Shown here piece by piece: positions 30,085 to 38,626 of a DNA stretch of 57,070 nucleotides (the first letter of the stretch is position 1; the number at the start of each line of letters is the position of its first letter). The stretch spans positions 64,339 through 121,408 of the forward strand of contig LCKI01000001.1 in the NCBI GenBank assembly GCA_001001345.1, written 5' to 3'. The DNA comes from Parcubacteria group bacterium GW2011_GWC1_45_14 (lineage in GTDB: Bacteria > Patescibacteriota > Minisyncoccia > Moranbacterales > GWC2-37-73). Both the position numbers and the translations under genes were made by a program. The notes below the pieces were generated by a model, which did no database searches, was not told the DNA's origin, and saw only the letters and a program-made list of their open reading frames with translations.

Positions 30085-30177
30085 AAACAACTAACTACTA
30101 ACCACAAACTACTAACGACAAACAATTATCCGGGATCGGTGTAGTAAGATGTAAGTCGTAAGTTGTCAGATAAAAAC
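30085..30177. repeat. Imperfect inverted-repeat element (ACTAACTACTAAC-type) between infA and rpmJ
   Basis: Left arm acaactaactactaaccacaaactactaac; right-arm reverse complement acaacttacgacttacatcttactacac. Confidence 0.6.
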
Positions 30178-30291
30178 ATGAAAGTCAGAGCATCAGTAAA
30201 AAAAATATGTGCCAAATGCAAGGTTGTTAAGCGTAGAGGAAAAGTCTATGTGATTTGTTCTACTCCGAAACATAAGCAAAGGCAGGGCTAA
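30178..30291 (+). CDS. rpmJ: 50S ribosomal protein L36
   Basis: Translated by eye: [37 protein letters not shown] (below ORF-track length cutoff). Confidence 0.97.
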   Translation: MKVRASVKKICAKCKVVKRRGKVYVICSTPKHKQRQG

Positions 30292-30341
30292 GACGGTTTT
30301 AAATTTTAAATTTGAATTTTAAATTTCAAGGTAATATATAT

Positions 30342-30728
30342 ATGATTAGAATCGCAGGTATAAACCTTCCAGACGAAAAGAAAATAAAGGTCGCTTTGAC
30401 TTATGTTTATGGCATAGGTCCTTCTACGAGCGTAAAAATCCTGGAGAAAGTCGGAGTTGACAAAGAATTAAGAACCAAGGACGTAAACGCCGAAGACGCC
30501 AACAAGCTCAGGGATGAAATCGAGAAACTTTACAAGGTTGAGGGAGAGCTCAAGCATGAGGTGAAGATGAACGTGAAGAGACTCAAAGAAATCGGATGCC
30601 ACAGGGGAACCCGCCATCAGAAAGGACTTCCTGTCAGAGGACAAAGGACCAAGACTAACAGCAGGACCGTTCGCGGAAATACCAGAAAGACGATGGGAAG
30701 CGGAAGAAAGACTGCTGAGAAAACCTAG
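30342..30728 (+). CDS. rpsM: 30S ribosomal protein S13
   Basis: MIRIAGINLPDEKKIKVALTYVYGIG...RGTRHQKGLPVRGQRTKTNSRT. Confidence 0.97.
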   Translation: MIRIAGINLPDEKKIKVALTYVYGIGPSTSVKILEKVGVDKELRTKDVNAEDANKLRDEIEKLYKVEGELKHEVKMNVKRLKEIGCHRGTRHQKGLPVRGQRTKTNSRTVRGNTRKTMGSGRKTAEKT

Positions 30729-30739
30729 GACTTAGAAGT

Positions 30740-30852
30740 TGGACAGAAATCAAAAATCAAAATCGGAGTCTCGCTCCTTTCCCTGTCATCGGGAATATAC
30801 TGCGGAGCAACGCGACAATTTTGCATTTTGAGATTTAATTTTGAATTATTAA
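30740..30852. repeat. Imperfect inverted-repeat element (TCAAAAATCAAAATC...GATTTAATTTTGAATT) between rpsM and rpsK
   Basis: AT-rich arms flank a GC-rich centre containing ggagtctcgctcc; similar layout at 33965-34085. Confidence 0.5.
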
Positions 30853-30859
30853 AGATATT

Positions 30860-31333
30860 ATGGCTGAAGAAGTTACAAAAATTGAAGATGTGAATATCGC
30901 CGAAGCAGGTGAGTCGGTTGCGAAGGAGACGGCACCTGAAGCTTCTGCCACTGAATTGAAGAAAAAGAAGAAAAAGGCGAAACAGCAGATTTCCAAGGGT
31001 CAGGCCCATGTGAAATGCACCTATAATAACACTATGGTGACTATTTCCGACCTCAATGGAGCTATTTTGGGATGGTCAAGTTCCGGTCTTTTGGGATTCA
31101 AGGGTGCCAAAAAAGCCACTCCATATGCAGCTACTCAGGTTGTGGGAGACGTTGCTGAGAAAGTCAAGAAATACGGCATCCAGGAATTGGAAGTGTATGT
31201 AAAGGGAGTTGGAAGCGGACGCGAAGCCTCCATCAGGGCTTTGGCCAACAGGGGATATGACGTGCAAATGATCAAGGACGTCACACCTATCCCTCACAAC
31301 GGATGCAGGGCCAAGAAACCAAGAAGAGTATAG
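30860..31333 (+). CDS. rpsK: 30S ribosomal protein S11 with Lys-rich N-terminal extension
   Basis: GQAHVKCTYNNTMVTISDLNGAILGWSSSGLLGFKGAKKATPYAAT; PIPHNGCRAKKPRRV. Confidence 0.97.
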   Translation: MAEEVTKIEDVNIAEAGESVAKETAPEASATELKKKKKKAKQQISKGQAHVKCTYNNTMVTISDLNGAILGWSSSGLLGFKGAKKATPYAATQVVGDVAEKVKKYGIQELEVYVKGVGSGREASIRALANRGYDVQMIKDVTPIPHNGCRAKKPRRV

Positions 31334-31387
31334 TATTAAGCAATAATTTAAAATTTTAAATTTTAAAATTTGAAATTCACATAGGAT

Positions 31388-32020
31388 ATGGCACGAGATT
31401 TGGATTCAAAATGTAAAAAATGCAGAAGAGCCGGAGAGAAGCTCTTTCTTAAGGGTGACCGATGCAATAGCGCCAAATGCGCCGTTGTCAGAAGGCCTTA
31501 TGCTCCAGGACAGCATGGAAAAAATATCTCCAGGGGACTTTCCGAGTTCGGAAAGCAGCTTGCTATGAAGCAGAGGATCAAAAGGATGTATGGTGTCCTC
31601 GAGAAACAGTTTAGGCGACATTTTGACGAAGCGAAAGGAAAGAAAGGTGTTACCGGAGACATGCTTATGGCGAGATTGGAACTCCGTTTGGACAGCGTTG
31701 TGAGGAAAATGGGATTCTCCCAGGCTCCTGCGCAGGCCAGGCAGTTGGTTACCCATGGACATTTCACGGTTAATGGAAAGAAAGTCGATATTCCGTCATT
31801 TGAAGTGAAAATCGGAGATGTCATAGGTATCAATGAAACTAAAAAGGACGGAGCGTTTTTCGCCAGCCAGCTCCCGATCGTGAAGAATAAAAAAGATTTT
31901 CCTTCCTGGATGCAGTTCGACACTGCCAAATTCGAGGGAAAGGTCATTTCTTTGCCTACCAGGGATGAAATCGACGTACATGTCGATCCTCAGATGATCG
32001 TTGAATATTACTCTCGTTAG
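31388..32020 (+). CDS. rpsD: 30S ribosomal protein S4
   Basis: CKKCRRAGEKLFLKGDRC, RLDSVVRKMGFSQAPAQARQLVTHGHFTVNGKKVDIPS. Confidence 0.97.
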   Translation: MARDLDSKCKKCRRAGEKLFLKGDRCNSAKCAVVRRPYAPGQHGKNISRGLSEFGKQLAMKQRIKRMYGVLEKQFRRHFDEAKGKKGVTGDMLMARLELRLDSVVRKMGFSQAPAQARQLVTHGHFTVNGKKVDIPSFEVKIGDVIGINETKKDGAFFASQLPIVKNKKDFPSWMQFDTAKFEGKVISLPTRDEIDVHVDPQMIVEYYSR

Positions 32021-32105
32021 TATCTATATTTTTTTAAATCCCAATCATTAATCAGAGTCTGTGGTTTGTGACCAAAAACACGAGCTACAAATTCAGTAAG
32101 AGGAT

Positions 32106-33074
32106 ATGCAGATAGTTTCCCTTCCTCAGAAACCAAAATATACGCCGATCGATGAATTTTCCGGAAAATTTGAAATCTCCGGATGTTATCCTGGTTATGG
32201 CGCGACTCTTGGAAATGCACTCAGGCGCGTTCTTCTTTCTTCCTTGGAAGGTGCGGCTATCAACGCCGTCAAGATAAAAGGAGTTTCCCATGAATTCTCG
32301 ACCATCGACGGGGTCAAAGAGGACGTCGTTCAGATAATTTTGAACCTGAAGAAAATCAGATTCAAGATGCATTCAGATGAACCTGTGAAAGTAAGCCTGA
32401 AATTCAAGGGAGAGGGAGTTATCACTGCGGCTGACATAAAATGCCCTTCAAGCGTGGAAATCGTAAGTAAGGAGCAGGTTATCGCCACTATTACTGACAA
32501 GAAAACCGAATTCGAAATGGAACTCGAGGTTTCCAAGGGTCTTGGATATGTGCCGATCGAGCAGCAAGAGAGAGGAGAGAAAGAGATCGGAGTTATCGTT
32601 ATCGATGCCGTTTACACCCCGATAAGGAGAGTGAACTACGAAGTCGAGAACGCCCGCGTCGGAAAAAGAACCGACTACAACAAGATAACGCTGGAAATAG
32701 TGACTGATGGAAGCATAACTCCGGAGGAAGCTTTCTCGAAAGCCGTCAGCATCCTAGTCGAACAGTTCTCAGCATTGATAGGTATCGAGGTTGAGAAGGA
32801 AGAGGTCAAGGAGGAAGTCAAGGTTGCCGAGATAGTGGAGGAAGTCGCGGTCGAGGAAGAGGCTGTCGATCCGCTCAAGATAAAGATCGAAGAGTTGAAA
32901 TCCCTTTCCACAAGGACATTGAACGTCCTGCAGGCCGGAAACATCAAGAAGGTCAAGGACATCGTCAAATATAACGAGGAAGGAATCCTGGATCTTGAAG
33001 GGATGGGAGAAAAAGGATTGAAGGAAATCAAGAAGGCTGTCGGGGAATTCGGTCTGACCCTTAAGCAGAAATAA
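32106..33074 (+). CDS. rpoA: DNA-directed RNA polymerase alpha subunit
   Basis: YGATLGNALRRVLLSSLEGAAINAVKIKGVSHEFSTIDGVKEDV; C-terminal alphaCTD. Confidence 0.97.
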   Translation: MQIVSLPQKPKYTPIDEFSGKFEISGCYPGYGATLGNALRRVLLSSLEGAAINAVKIKGVSHEFSTIDGVKEDVVQIILNLKKIRFKMHSDEPVKVSLKFKGEGVITAADIKCPSSVEIVSKEQVIATITDKKTEFEMELEVSKGLGYVPIEQQERGEKEIGVIVIDAVYTPIRRVNYEVENARVGKRTDYNKITLEIVTDGSITPEEAFSKAVSILVEQFSALIGIEVEKEEVKEEVKVAEIVEEVAVEEEAVDPLKIKIEELKSLSTRTLNVLQAGNIKKVKDIVKYNEEGILDLEGMGEKGLKEIKKAVGEFGLTLKQK

Positions 33075-33098
33075 TCAGCAAGTTCAAACAAGAAAAGT

Positions 33099-33464
33099 AT
33101 GAAACATAGAGTAAAAGGAAGAAAATTCAGCAGGCTCAAGGGCCAAAGGACAGCATTCCTCAAGACGCTTGTCGGAAGCTTGATAGTGAAAGAGAAAATC
33201 ACTACCACCGAGGCAAGGGCTAAGGAGATCAAGGGTATTGTCGACAGGATGGTAGGCAAGGCTCTTAAGATCAAAAAGGATGAATCCAAGAAAGTCTCGG
33301 TCATCAGGGATCTTCGAAAGCACATGCCTCTCGTGGCCGTGAAGAAGCTTTCAAGCGATTTCACTGGCAAATTCGAGGGTAGGGCAAGCGGATTCGTGAG
33401 GGTTATCAAGCTCGAGAGAAGAAAAGGGGATAGCGCCAAAATGGCGGTTATAGAATTTGTGTAG
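33099..33464 (+). CDS. rplQ: 50S ribosomal protein L17
   Basis: MKHRVKGRKFSRLKGQRTAFLKTLVGSLIVKEKITTTEARAKEIK. Confidence 0.97.
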   Translation: MKHRVKGRKFSRLKGQRTAFLKTLVGSLIVKEKITTTEARAKEIKGIVDRMVGKALKIKKDESKKVSVIRDLRKHMPLVAVKKLSSDFTGKFEGRASGFVRVIKLERRKGDSAKMAVIEFV

Positions 33465-33469
33465 TCTCT

Positions 33470-33565
33470 ACGAATTACGAATTTGTACGAATTTACGAAT
33501 ATACAAATTGGAATTATTAGCAATTCGCGGATTCGCATTTATTTGCGGATTAGCATAATATAGTG
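33470..33565. repeat. Imperfect inverted-repeat element (TACGAATTACGAATT-type) between rplQ and rplM
   Basis: acgaattacgaatttgtacgaatttacgaat vs reverse complement of gcaattcgcggattcgcatttatttgcggattagcat. Confidence 0.6.
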
Positions 33566-33572
33566 AAACAAT

Positions 33573-33959
33573 ATGGAAAGAAAAATTCATTTATTTGACG
33601 CCAAGGGAAAGGTTCTCGGAAGGCTCGCGACTGAAGTGGCGCGGGTTTTGAGTGGGAAGAACAAGGTTGATTACACTCCACATGTCGACGGAGGTGATAT
33701 TGTCGTGGTCATAAACACCGAAAAGATCGTGGTGACCGGAAACAAGATGGAAGACAAGATTTACCACAGATTCAGCGGTTATCCTGGTGGAATAACCTCG
33801 ATCGCCCTTAAGGATTTGTTGGAGAAGGATGCTACCAAAGTCATGATGAACGCGGTCAACGGAATGCTCCCGAAGAACAAGCTTCGCGACAGGATGATGA
33901 CAAGGCTCCACCCGATCGTCGGCAGCGAGCATCAATACAAGATAGACGTAACGCACTAA
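33573..33959 (+). CDS. rplM: 50S ribosomal protein L13
   Basis: DAKGKVLGRLATEVARVLSGKNKVDYTPHVDGGDIVVVINTEKIVVTGNK; VNGMLPKNKLRDRMM. Confidence 0.96.
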   Translation: MERKIHLFDAKGKVLGRLATEVARVLSGKNKVDYTPHVDGGDIVVVINTEKIVVTGNKMEDKIYHRFSGYPGGITSIALKDLLEKDATKVMMNAVNGMLPKNKLRDRMMTRLHPIVGSEHQYKIDVTH

Positions 33960-33964
33960 AGGAA

Positions 33965-34085
33965 TTAAAAAATCAAAAATCAAAATGCAAAATTATGGAG
34001 TCGCTCCGCGACGACATCGCAAGGATTATAAGTGAAGCGAATACCGCAATTTTAAATTTTGACTTTTAAATTTTGAATTATTTAT
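33965..34085. repeat. Imperfect inverted-repeat element between rplM and rpsI
   Basis: Left arm aaaaatcaaaatgcaaaatt; right arm aattttaaattttgacttttaaattttgaatt; GC-rich core ggagtcgctccgcgac. Confidence 0.6.
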
Positions 34086-34088
34086 CAT

Positions 34089-34643
34089 ATGGCAGTTAAA
34101 AAAGAAGCGAAAAAAGCCCCGGCCAAGAAAGCCCCAGCCAAGAAAGCTGCGGCCAAGAAGGCCGCTCCGAAAAAAGCCGAAGCGAAAGTTGAGGTTAAGG
34201 CGGAGGTAAAAGAAGTGAAAGCGAAAGTTGAGAAGAAAATCTCAGCCAAATACTTTTACGGTGTCGGAAGAAGGAAGACCTCGGTCGCCCAAGTCAGGCT
34301 TTATGAGAATGACAAGGCTACTGACGCTGACTTGGTCATCAATGACAAGGAAATGAAAGATTATTTCCCGACTTTGGCCCAGCAGAACGTGATGACCGCT
34401 CCTCTTAAAGGGATCGGAATGCACGGAAAATTCACCATGACGGCTCTCGTCAAAGGAGGAGGGATGACCGGACAGGTGGAGGCTGTACAATTGGGAATAT
34501 CTAGGGCTTTGGTCGCATTCGACGAATCCCTTAAGAAATCCCTTCGGGATAACGGATTCCTTACTCGCGACGCGAGAAAGGTGGAAAGAAAGAAACCTGG
34601 ACTCAAAAAAGCAAGACGCGCCCCACAATGGGCAAAAAGATAA
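34089..34643 (+). CDS. rpsI: 30S ribosomal protein S9 with Ala/Lys/Pro-rich N-terminal tail
   Basis: KYFYGVGRRKTSVAQVRLYEND...; KKPGLKKARRAPQWAKR. Confidence 0.95.
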   Translation: MAVKKEAKKAPAKKAPAKKAAAKKAAPKKAEAKVEVKAEVKEVKAKVEKKISAKYFYGVGRRKTSVAQVRLYENDKATDADLVINDKEMKDYFPTLAQQNVMTAPLKGIGMHGKFTMTALVKGGGMTGQVEAVQLGISRALVAFDESLKKSLRDNGFLTRDARKVERKKPGLKKARRAPQWAKR

Positions 34644-34680
34644 AAACGCTTCGGCGTTTTTTCTTTTTGGCTATTGTGGA
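34622..34680 (+). terminator. rpsI: rpsI terminator inside a longer hairpin
   Basis: ccacaat...attgtgg outer stem; aaaaacgc-ttcg-gcgttttttctttttgg. Confidence 0.85.
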
Positions 34681-34687
34681 TTGGAAA

Positions 34688-34761
34688 GGGGTCGGGAAAA
34701 CGAAAGTTTTCCTGGGGTGGAAGTATTGAAACCGCAAGGTTTCAAGGAGCAAAGCGACCCC
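34688..34761 (+). ncRNA. Candidate structured RNA: three-way junction with GAAA and GCAA tetraloops
   Basis: P1 ggggtcg/cgacccc (34688-34694/34755-34761), P2 ggaaaac-gaaa-gttttcc (34695-34712), P3 ttgaaacc-gcaa-ggtttcaa (34726-34745). Confidence 0.5.
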
Positions 34762-34770
34762 TCATTGGGC

Positions 34771-34807
34771 AAAAAGATAAAAACGCTTCGGCGTTTTTAT
34801 CTTTTTT
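34771..34807 (+). terminator. Perfect 16-bp UUCG-capped terminator after the candidate RNA
   Basis: aaaaagataaaaacgc-ttcg-gcgtttttatcttttt. Confidence 0.9.
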
Positions 34808-34941
34808 ATGTCATTAATTGAAGGGTTATTTGCAACTATTTCCGGCCTGTTTTGTAGTATATTTATCAGCAATCTTCAAATAGAAACAGTTCATTTAACA
34901 AAGCCCCATATTTTTGCTTCAGGGGTGGAAAGGAGTAAGCC

Positions 34942-35475
34942 ATGTCGACAGCACAGATATTCAACTGCATATTGGGAGAATGGATCAGGGAAATAACCCA
35001 ACTGATCAATGAAGTGAAAGCAGGACGCGTTGAAGCCCAAACCAAGGTCGTGGAGTGGATGAAGTTCTTCATGATTCTCTCCCGGGAAATCAAGAATCAT
35101 CCATTCGACAAGAAGACGGCGGGAAATATGCAGGATATTGTCGATGAATTGAAAGGCGACAACTTCTTTTTTCTCGAGGGCAGGGAACATTTCATCGAGA
35201 GGATAGGTGACGTTGTCCATCTGTTGGAAGTCGGCGATTGGGTTTGGGCGAGATGTGACGGCCACCTTCAGGAACTTCTCGGCAGGGTGGAGGACGTCGA
35301 TCACGAGCATCTCCAAGCACTGGTCCTATTCATGGAGGAGGATTTCCCGGGGAACAGGGGATTACAGAGCCCCAATGCTTGCGTTTTATTCCCTGATATT
35401 CTCAGGATCGAGAATGATTCCGGGGTGATAGGCACAAAGTCTTGGGTGATGGAGCAATACAAGCAAGTCGTCTAA
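34942..35475 (+). CDS. Hypothetical protein
   Basis: 177-aa ORF, ggaaaggag SD upstream of ATG. Confidence 0.75.
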   Translation: MSTAQIFNCILGEWIREITQLINEVKAGRVEAQTKVVEWMKFFMILSREIKNHPFDKKTAGNMQDIVDELKGDNFFFLEGREHFIERIGDVVHLLEVGDWVWARCDGHLQELLGRVEDVDHEHLQALVLFMEEDFPGNRGLQSPNACVLFPDILRIENDSGVIGTKSWVMEQYKQVV

Positions 35476-35565
35476 AAAATTCCTTCTTTCGGATGCAATA
35501 ATGAATTCCCTCCCGCAGATTTCTCGGAAGGGGATTTTTCTGTTTGGAAATTTCCCGGGTAAGGA

Positions 35566-35593
35566 AAAAGCCCCCGGAATTCCGAAGGGCTTC
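35566..35593 (-). terminator. Terminator-like hairpin
   Basis: aagccc...gggctt stem with T-rich minus-strand tail (gggctttttcc). Confidence 0.55.
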
Positions 35594-35603
35594 AATTGAT
35601 GCT

Positions 35604-36107
35604 TCATTGGAGAGTCTTTATAGTCAGTTTTTCGTGGACGCTTTTGCAATACGAGCATGTTTCCATATGCACCGCGATCGCGATGGTTTCCTTGTTGGAG
35701 AGTTTCCCGTGAGTAAAGAGTGATATTTTTTCCAGTCCGGGGCAGTCGCAAATTTCATTGCCACAGCCGCATTTACTTTCGCATTCCCGCATTGATTTCC
35801 TCCGTTGCTTTTTATGTGAGGAATTTTTCTTTGTTATTATCATTGAAACGATCCGGGTGAATAGTAATGAAAACAGCAAGGTTAGGATGAAAAAAGGGAT
35901 GATACGGACCAGTTCCAGGGGTTTCTCCATGAGAATATGGTAAATTATTGTCACGACAAGAGAGTAGAACAATGTCCAAACTGCCTGATGGAGAAAGATC
36001 GTCAACCAGTCATATTTTTGTTCCTCGGTGTAAATTAAACTGATTTTGATAAGCACCCTTAGGTAATATGCAGTTACGGTAATGAGAAGTATCAAATAGA
36101 TGGTCAT
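35604..36107 (-). CDS. Membrane protein with C-terminal putative zinc-binding region
   Basis: TM helices in N-terminal half, then CESKCGCGNEICDC and HMETCSYC (zf-HC2-like spacing). Confidence 0.7.
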   Translation of the reverse strand: MTIYLILLITVTAYYLRVLIKISLIYTEEQKYDWLTIFLHQAVWTLFYSLVVTIIYHILMEKPLELVRIIPFFILTLLFSLLFTRIVSMIITKKNSSHKKQRRKSMRECESKCGCGNEICDCPGLEKISLFTHGKLSNKETIAIAVHMETCSYCKSVHEKLTIKTLQ

Positions 36108-36313
36108 TGGACCCTCCCTGGTGATATTTTTTAAAGTGCTATTAATGATATGGTTATCTATCGTATTTTATGGCATATTGCAATAAAATACGAAAAAAGT
36201 CAAGCCATAAAAATAAAAGGAGAAAGCTCGACAGGTTTCAATAGGGATGCTAGAATTCGCTCACGATAAGCCGTAGCCCTTTTAATAACCGATGATAGCA
36301 GAAGGAGGTCGAG

Positions 36314-36601
36314 ATGGACTTTAGGCGCCAGTGTAAAATTTTAGGGGAAAATATGGTTATGATAACCATAGTCCCGAATGCTAGCAGTGGGCATCCTGAT
36401 TTGGCCCAAAACCTCAAAAAGAAGATTTTGGAGGAAACAGGATTTGCCGAAAATCAGGTCAAGCGTTATTTCTCAGCCGTTTTTCCGGACGGTCCATTGG
36501 AAGGCCATTGTTACGTGGAACTGCAAATAGAGTATGACCTGAGCGAAGAAGAACTTCTCCGGCGCCTTAAAGAAAGACGTTACGAGGAAATAAAGCTTTG
36601 A
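36314..36601 (+). CDS. Hypothetical protein
   Basis: 95-aa ORF preceded by agaaggaggtcgag SD. Confidence 0.75.
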   Translation: MDFRRQCKILGENMVMITIVPNASSGHPDLAQNLKKKILEETGFAENQVKRYFSAVFPDGPLEGHCYVELQIEYDLSEEELLRRLKERRYEEIKL

Positions 36602-36669
36602 AAGTGATTTTGTTTTCAAAAAGGCGGATACAGCTGTATTCGCCTTTTTTCATTTTTTCGCCAAAGAAA

Positions 36670-36706
36670 AAAAGTCCCCAGGAATCTTCCTGAGGACTTT
36701 CGTTTT
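36670..36706. terminator. Bidirectional terminator-like hairpin
   Basis: aagtccccaggaa/ttcctgaggactt with flanking A and T tracts. Confidence 0.7.
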
Positions 36707-36983
36707 TCCCGAAAGATTTTTCGGTTCAGCAGCTTTGGCCAGCGTTGGCGTTGGCGAGTATCTCTTTGACGAGTTGAATATTCACAGGATTCCCTTCGAA
36801 GACCCCTATGGCCATCACAGCTTCAGGGAGGGGATTGTTGATTTCAATAAGAAAAGTGAAAGCAATTATTTGGTATTCTTTAAAAGATGCCAATAACGGA
36901 TTAGCCGCGAGTAGAAGCAGTTTTTTGTTTTGTTTGTGAAAGCGCGATACAATACGGATATGAAAAAGATAACTTTCGAAAGC

Positions 36984-37226
36984 ATGTACTATCTTTATAT
37001 CCTTGAATGTTCCGATGGGAGTTTGTATACGGGAATCGCTGTCGATGTGGAAAAAAGGCTCGCGGAGCACAACGACTCAAGAAGGGGCGCGAAGTATACG
37101 AAAGCCAGAAGGCCGGTGAAATTGGTGTTTTCAAAAAAATTCAAAAACAGGTCCGCCGCTTCCAAGGAGGAGGCTCGGATCAAGAATTTGTCCCGGAAAG
37201 AGAAATTGGAACTTATAAAAGCTTGA
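36984..37226 (+). CDS. GIY-YIG nuclease superfamily protein
   Basis: MYYLYILECSDGSLYTGIAVDVEKRLAEHN. Confidence 0.92.
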   Translation: MYYLYILECSDGSLYTGIAVDVEKRLAEHNDSRRGAKYTKARRPVKLVFSKKFKNRSAASKEEARIKNLSRKEKLELIKA

Positions 37227-37229
37227 GTC

Positions 37230-37535
37230 ATGGATTCTTTCGAAATAAAAATGCGCGGGAAAGTCTGGCTTTATGAGGGTGGAAAATCCGCATGGCATTT
37301 CATCTTGCTTCCTAAGGGAAAATCAAGGGACATGAGGGAATTTTTTTCCGGTATGGAAAGGGGATTCGGTTCGCTTCCGGTCGAAGTCACGATCCGGAAG
37401 ACCACCTGGCGGACTTCCATTTTTCCGGACAGCAAAGAGGGCGCATATCTCCTCCCCCTTAAATATGAAGTTCGCAATAAGGAGAGCATCAAGGCCGGGG
37501 ACATGGTCACGTTCATCCTGAAAGTCCTCGTTTAG
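37230..37535 (+). CDS. DUF1905-like protein
   Basis: GKVWLYEGGKSAWHFILLPKG...GFGSLPVEVTI...WRTSIFPDSKEGAYLLPLKYEVRNKESIKAGD. Confidence 0.8.
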   Translation: MDSFEIKMRGKVWLYEGGKSAWHFILLPKGKSRDMREFFSGMERGFGSLPVEVTIRKTTWRTSIFPDSKEGAYLLPLKYEVRNKESIKAGDMVTFILKVLV

Positions 37536-37561
37536 GAAAATTTTTAAAAAAACAAAAACAT

Positions 37562-37846
37562 ATGGAAAAAAAACTGCTTATTGTCATGGCGATATTCGTA
37601 TCGATAAACCTCATCGCTTTTCTCATTATGTTTTTGGACAAGTTGAAATCGAGAAAAAAAGGAGTAGAGAGAATTTCCGAGGGTCTCTTGTTTTTCATGG
37701 CGGCGGCTTTTGGGAGCGTCGGGGTGTATACCGGCATGTTCGCTTTCAGGCATAAAACCCAGAAATGGTATTTTCTTCTTGGTATACCCTTGCTTATGCT
37801 CCAAAACGGAGCCATTTTGTATCTAGCGTATTTGTTTTTGATTTGA
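37562..37846 (+). CDS. DUF1294-like membrane protein
   Basis: FLDKLKSRKKGVERISEGLLFFMAAAFGSVGVYTGMFAFRHKTQKWYF. Confidence 0.82.
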   Translation: MEKKLLIVMAIFVSINLIAFLIMFLDKLKSRKKGVERISEGLLFFMAAAFGSVGVYTGMFAFRHKTQKWYFLLGIPLLMLQNGAILYLAYLFLI

Positions 37847-37940
37847 AATATATTTTTCCTTTTGACAGAAAGTAAGAGATCATTGAAAAGTTTGTATTAC
37901 ATTGCATGAGAGTTTCTAAGAAGAGATTATTTTCAATTAC

Positions 37941-38495
37941 ATGGATTATTTATCCGAAAACTTCAAAAGATTTTTGCTTTCGACGACTGCGATGCTGTTG
38001 GGATCGGTGCTGTTTTTCGGAGGAGTCGCGCCGGTCCTGGCCAACGATGTCGTTTTCGGACTGAGTGACGGCAGCGAGCCCGAGATAGGCCTACTCAAAG
38101 ACAAATCTTCGATTAAAGGTAAGAAGGGAAAATATATAGACATTAGTTTGTCAAAACAGACCCTTACTCTTTACAAAGACGGAAAGCCGGCGGGATCTTA
38201 TGTTATTTCTTCCGGCAAAAAATCGATGGCCACGCCGAAAGGAAATTTCAAAATTTATAATAAAGCCAAAAGGGCCTGGTCTGACGAGTATGGGCTGTAT
38301 ATGCCATATTGGATGGCATTCACGCCTTCAGGTTCTCACGGCATACACGAGCTTCCTGAATGGCCCAGTGGTTACAAGGAGGGTGCCGGTCACTTGGGTA
38401 TTCCGGTTTCGCATGGCTGCGTGAGGCTCGGAGTAGGTGCGGCCAAAAAGGTTTATGATTGGGCTCCGATAGGTACGCCTGTGATAATCCATTAA
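37941..38495 (+). CDS. L,D-transpeptidase (YkuD domain)
   Basis: IDISLSKQTLTLYKDGK...HLGIPVSHGCVRLGVGAAKKVYDW. Confidence 0.93.
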   Translation: MDYLSENFKRFLLSTTAMLLGSVLFFGGVAPVLANDVVFGLSDGSEPEIGLLKDKSSIKGKKGKYIDISLSKQTLTLYKDGKPAGSYVISSGKKSMATPKGNFKIYNKAKRAWSDEYGLYMPYWMAFTPSGSHGIHELPEWPSGYKEGAGHLGIPVSHGCVRLGVGAAKKVYDWAPIGTPVIIH

Positions 38496-38626
38496 GGAGC
38501 AGCAGACGAGGGATTCCGCTAAGAGATCCTTTTTTGCGGTTCGTTCTGGCGACCGTGTGGTATAATGGCCATATCGACGGAACTTTTTCCTGCGATTAAC
38601 AAGTTAACTCTCATAAGAATAAAGAC

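Noticed and set aside
30085-34085. CRISPR array interpretation of repeated intergenic words
   Set aside because: Words are short, degenerate and quasi-periodic with no constant repeat/spacer spacing and no cas genes in the window.
36726-37070. 114-aa minus-strand ORF overlapping the GIY-YIG gene
   Set aside because: Overlaps a confident GIY-YIG gene; only the C-terminal part (…INNPLPEAVMAIGVFEGNPVNIQLVKEILANANAGQSC) lies in free sequence, has no clear start, and cannot be supported.
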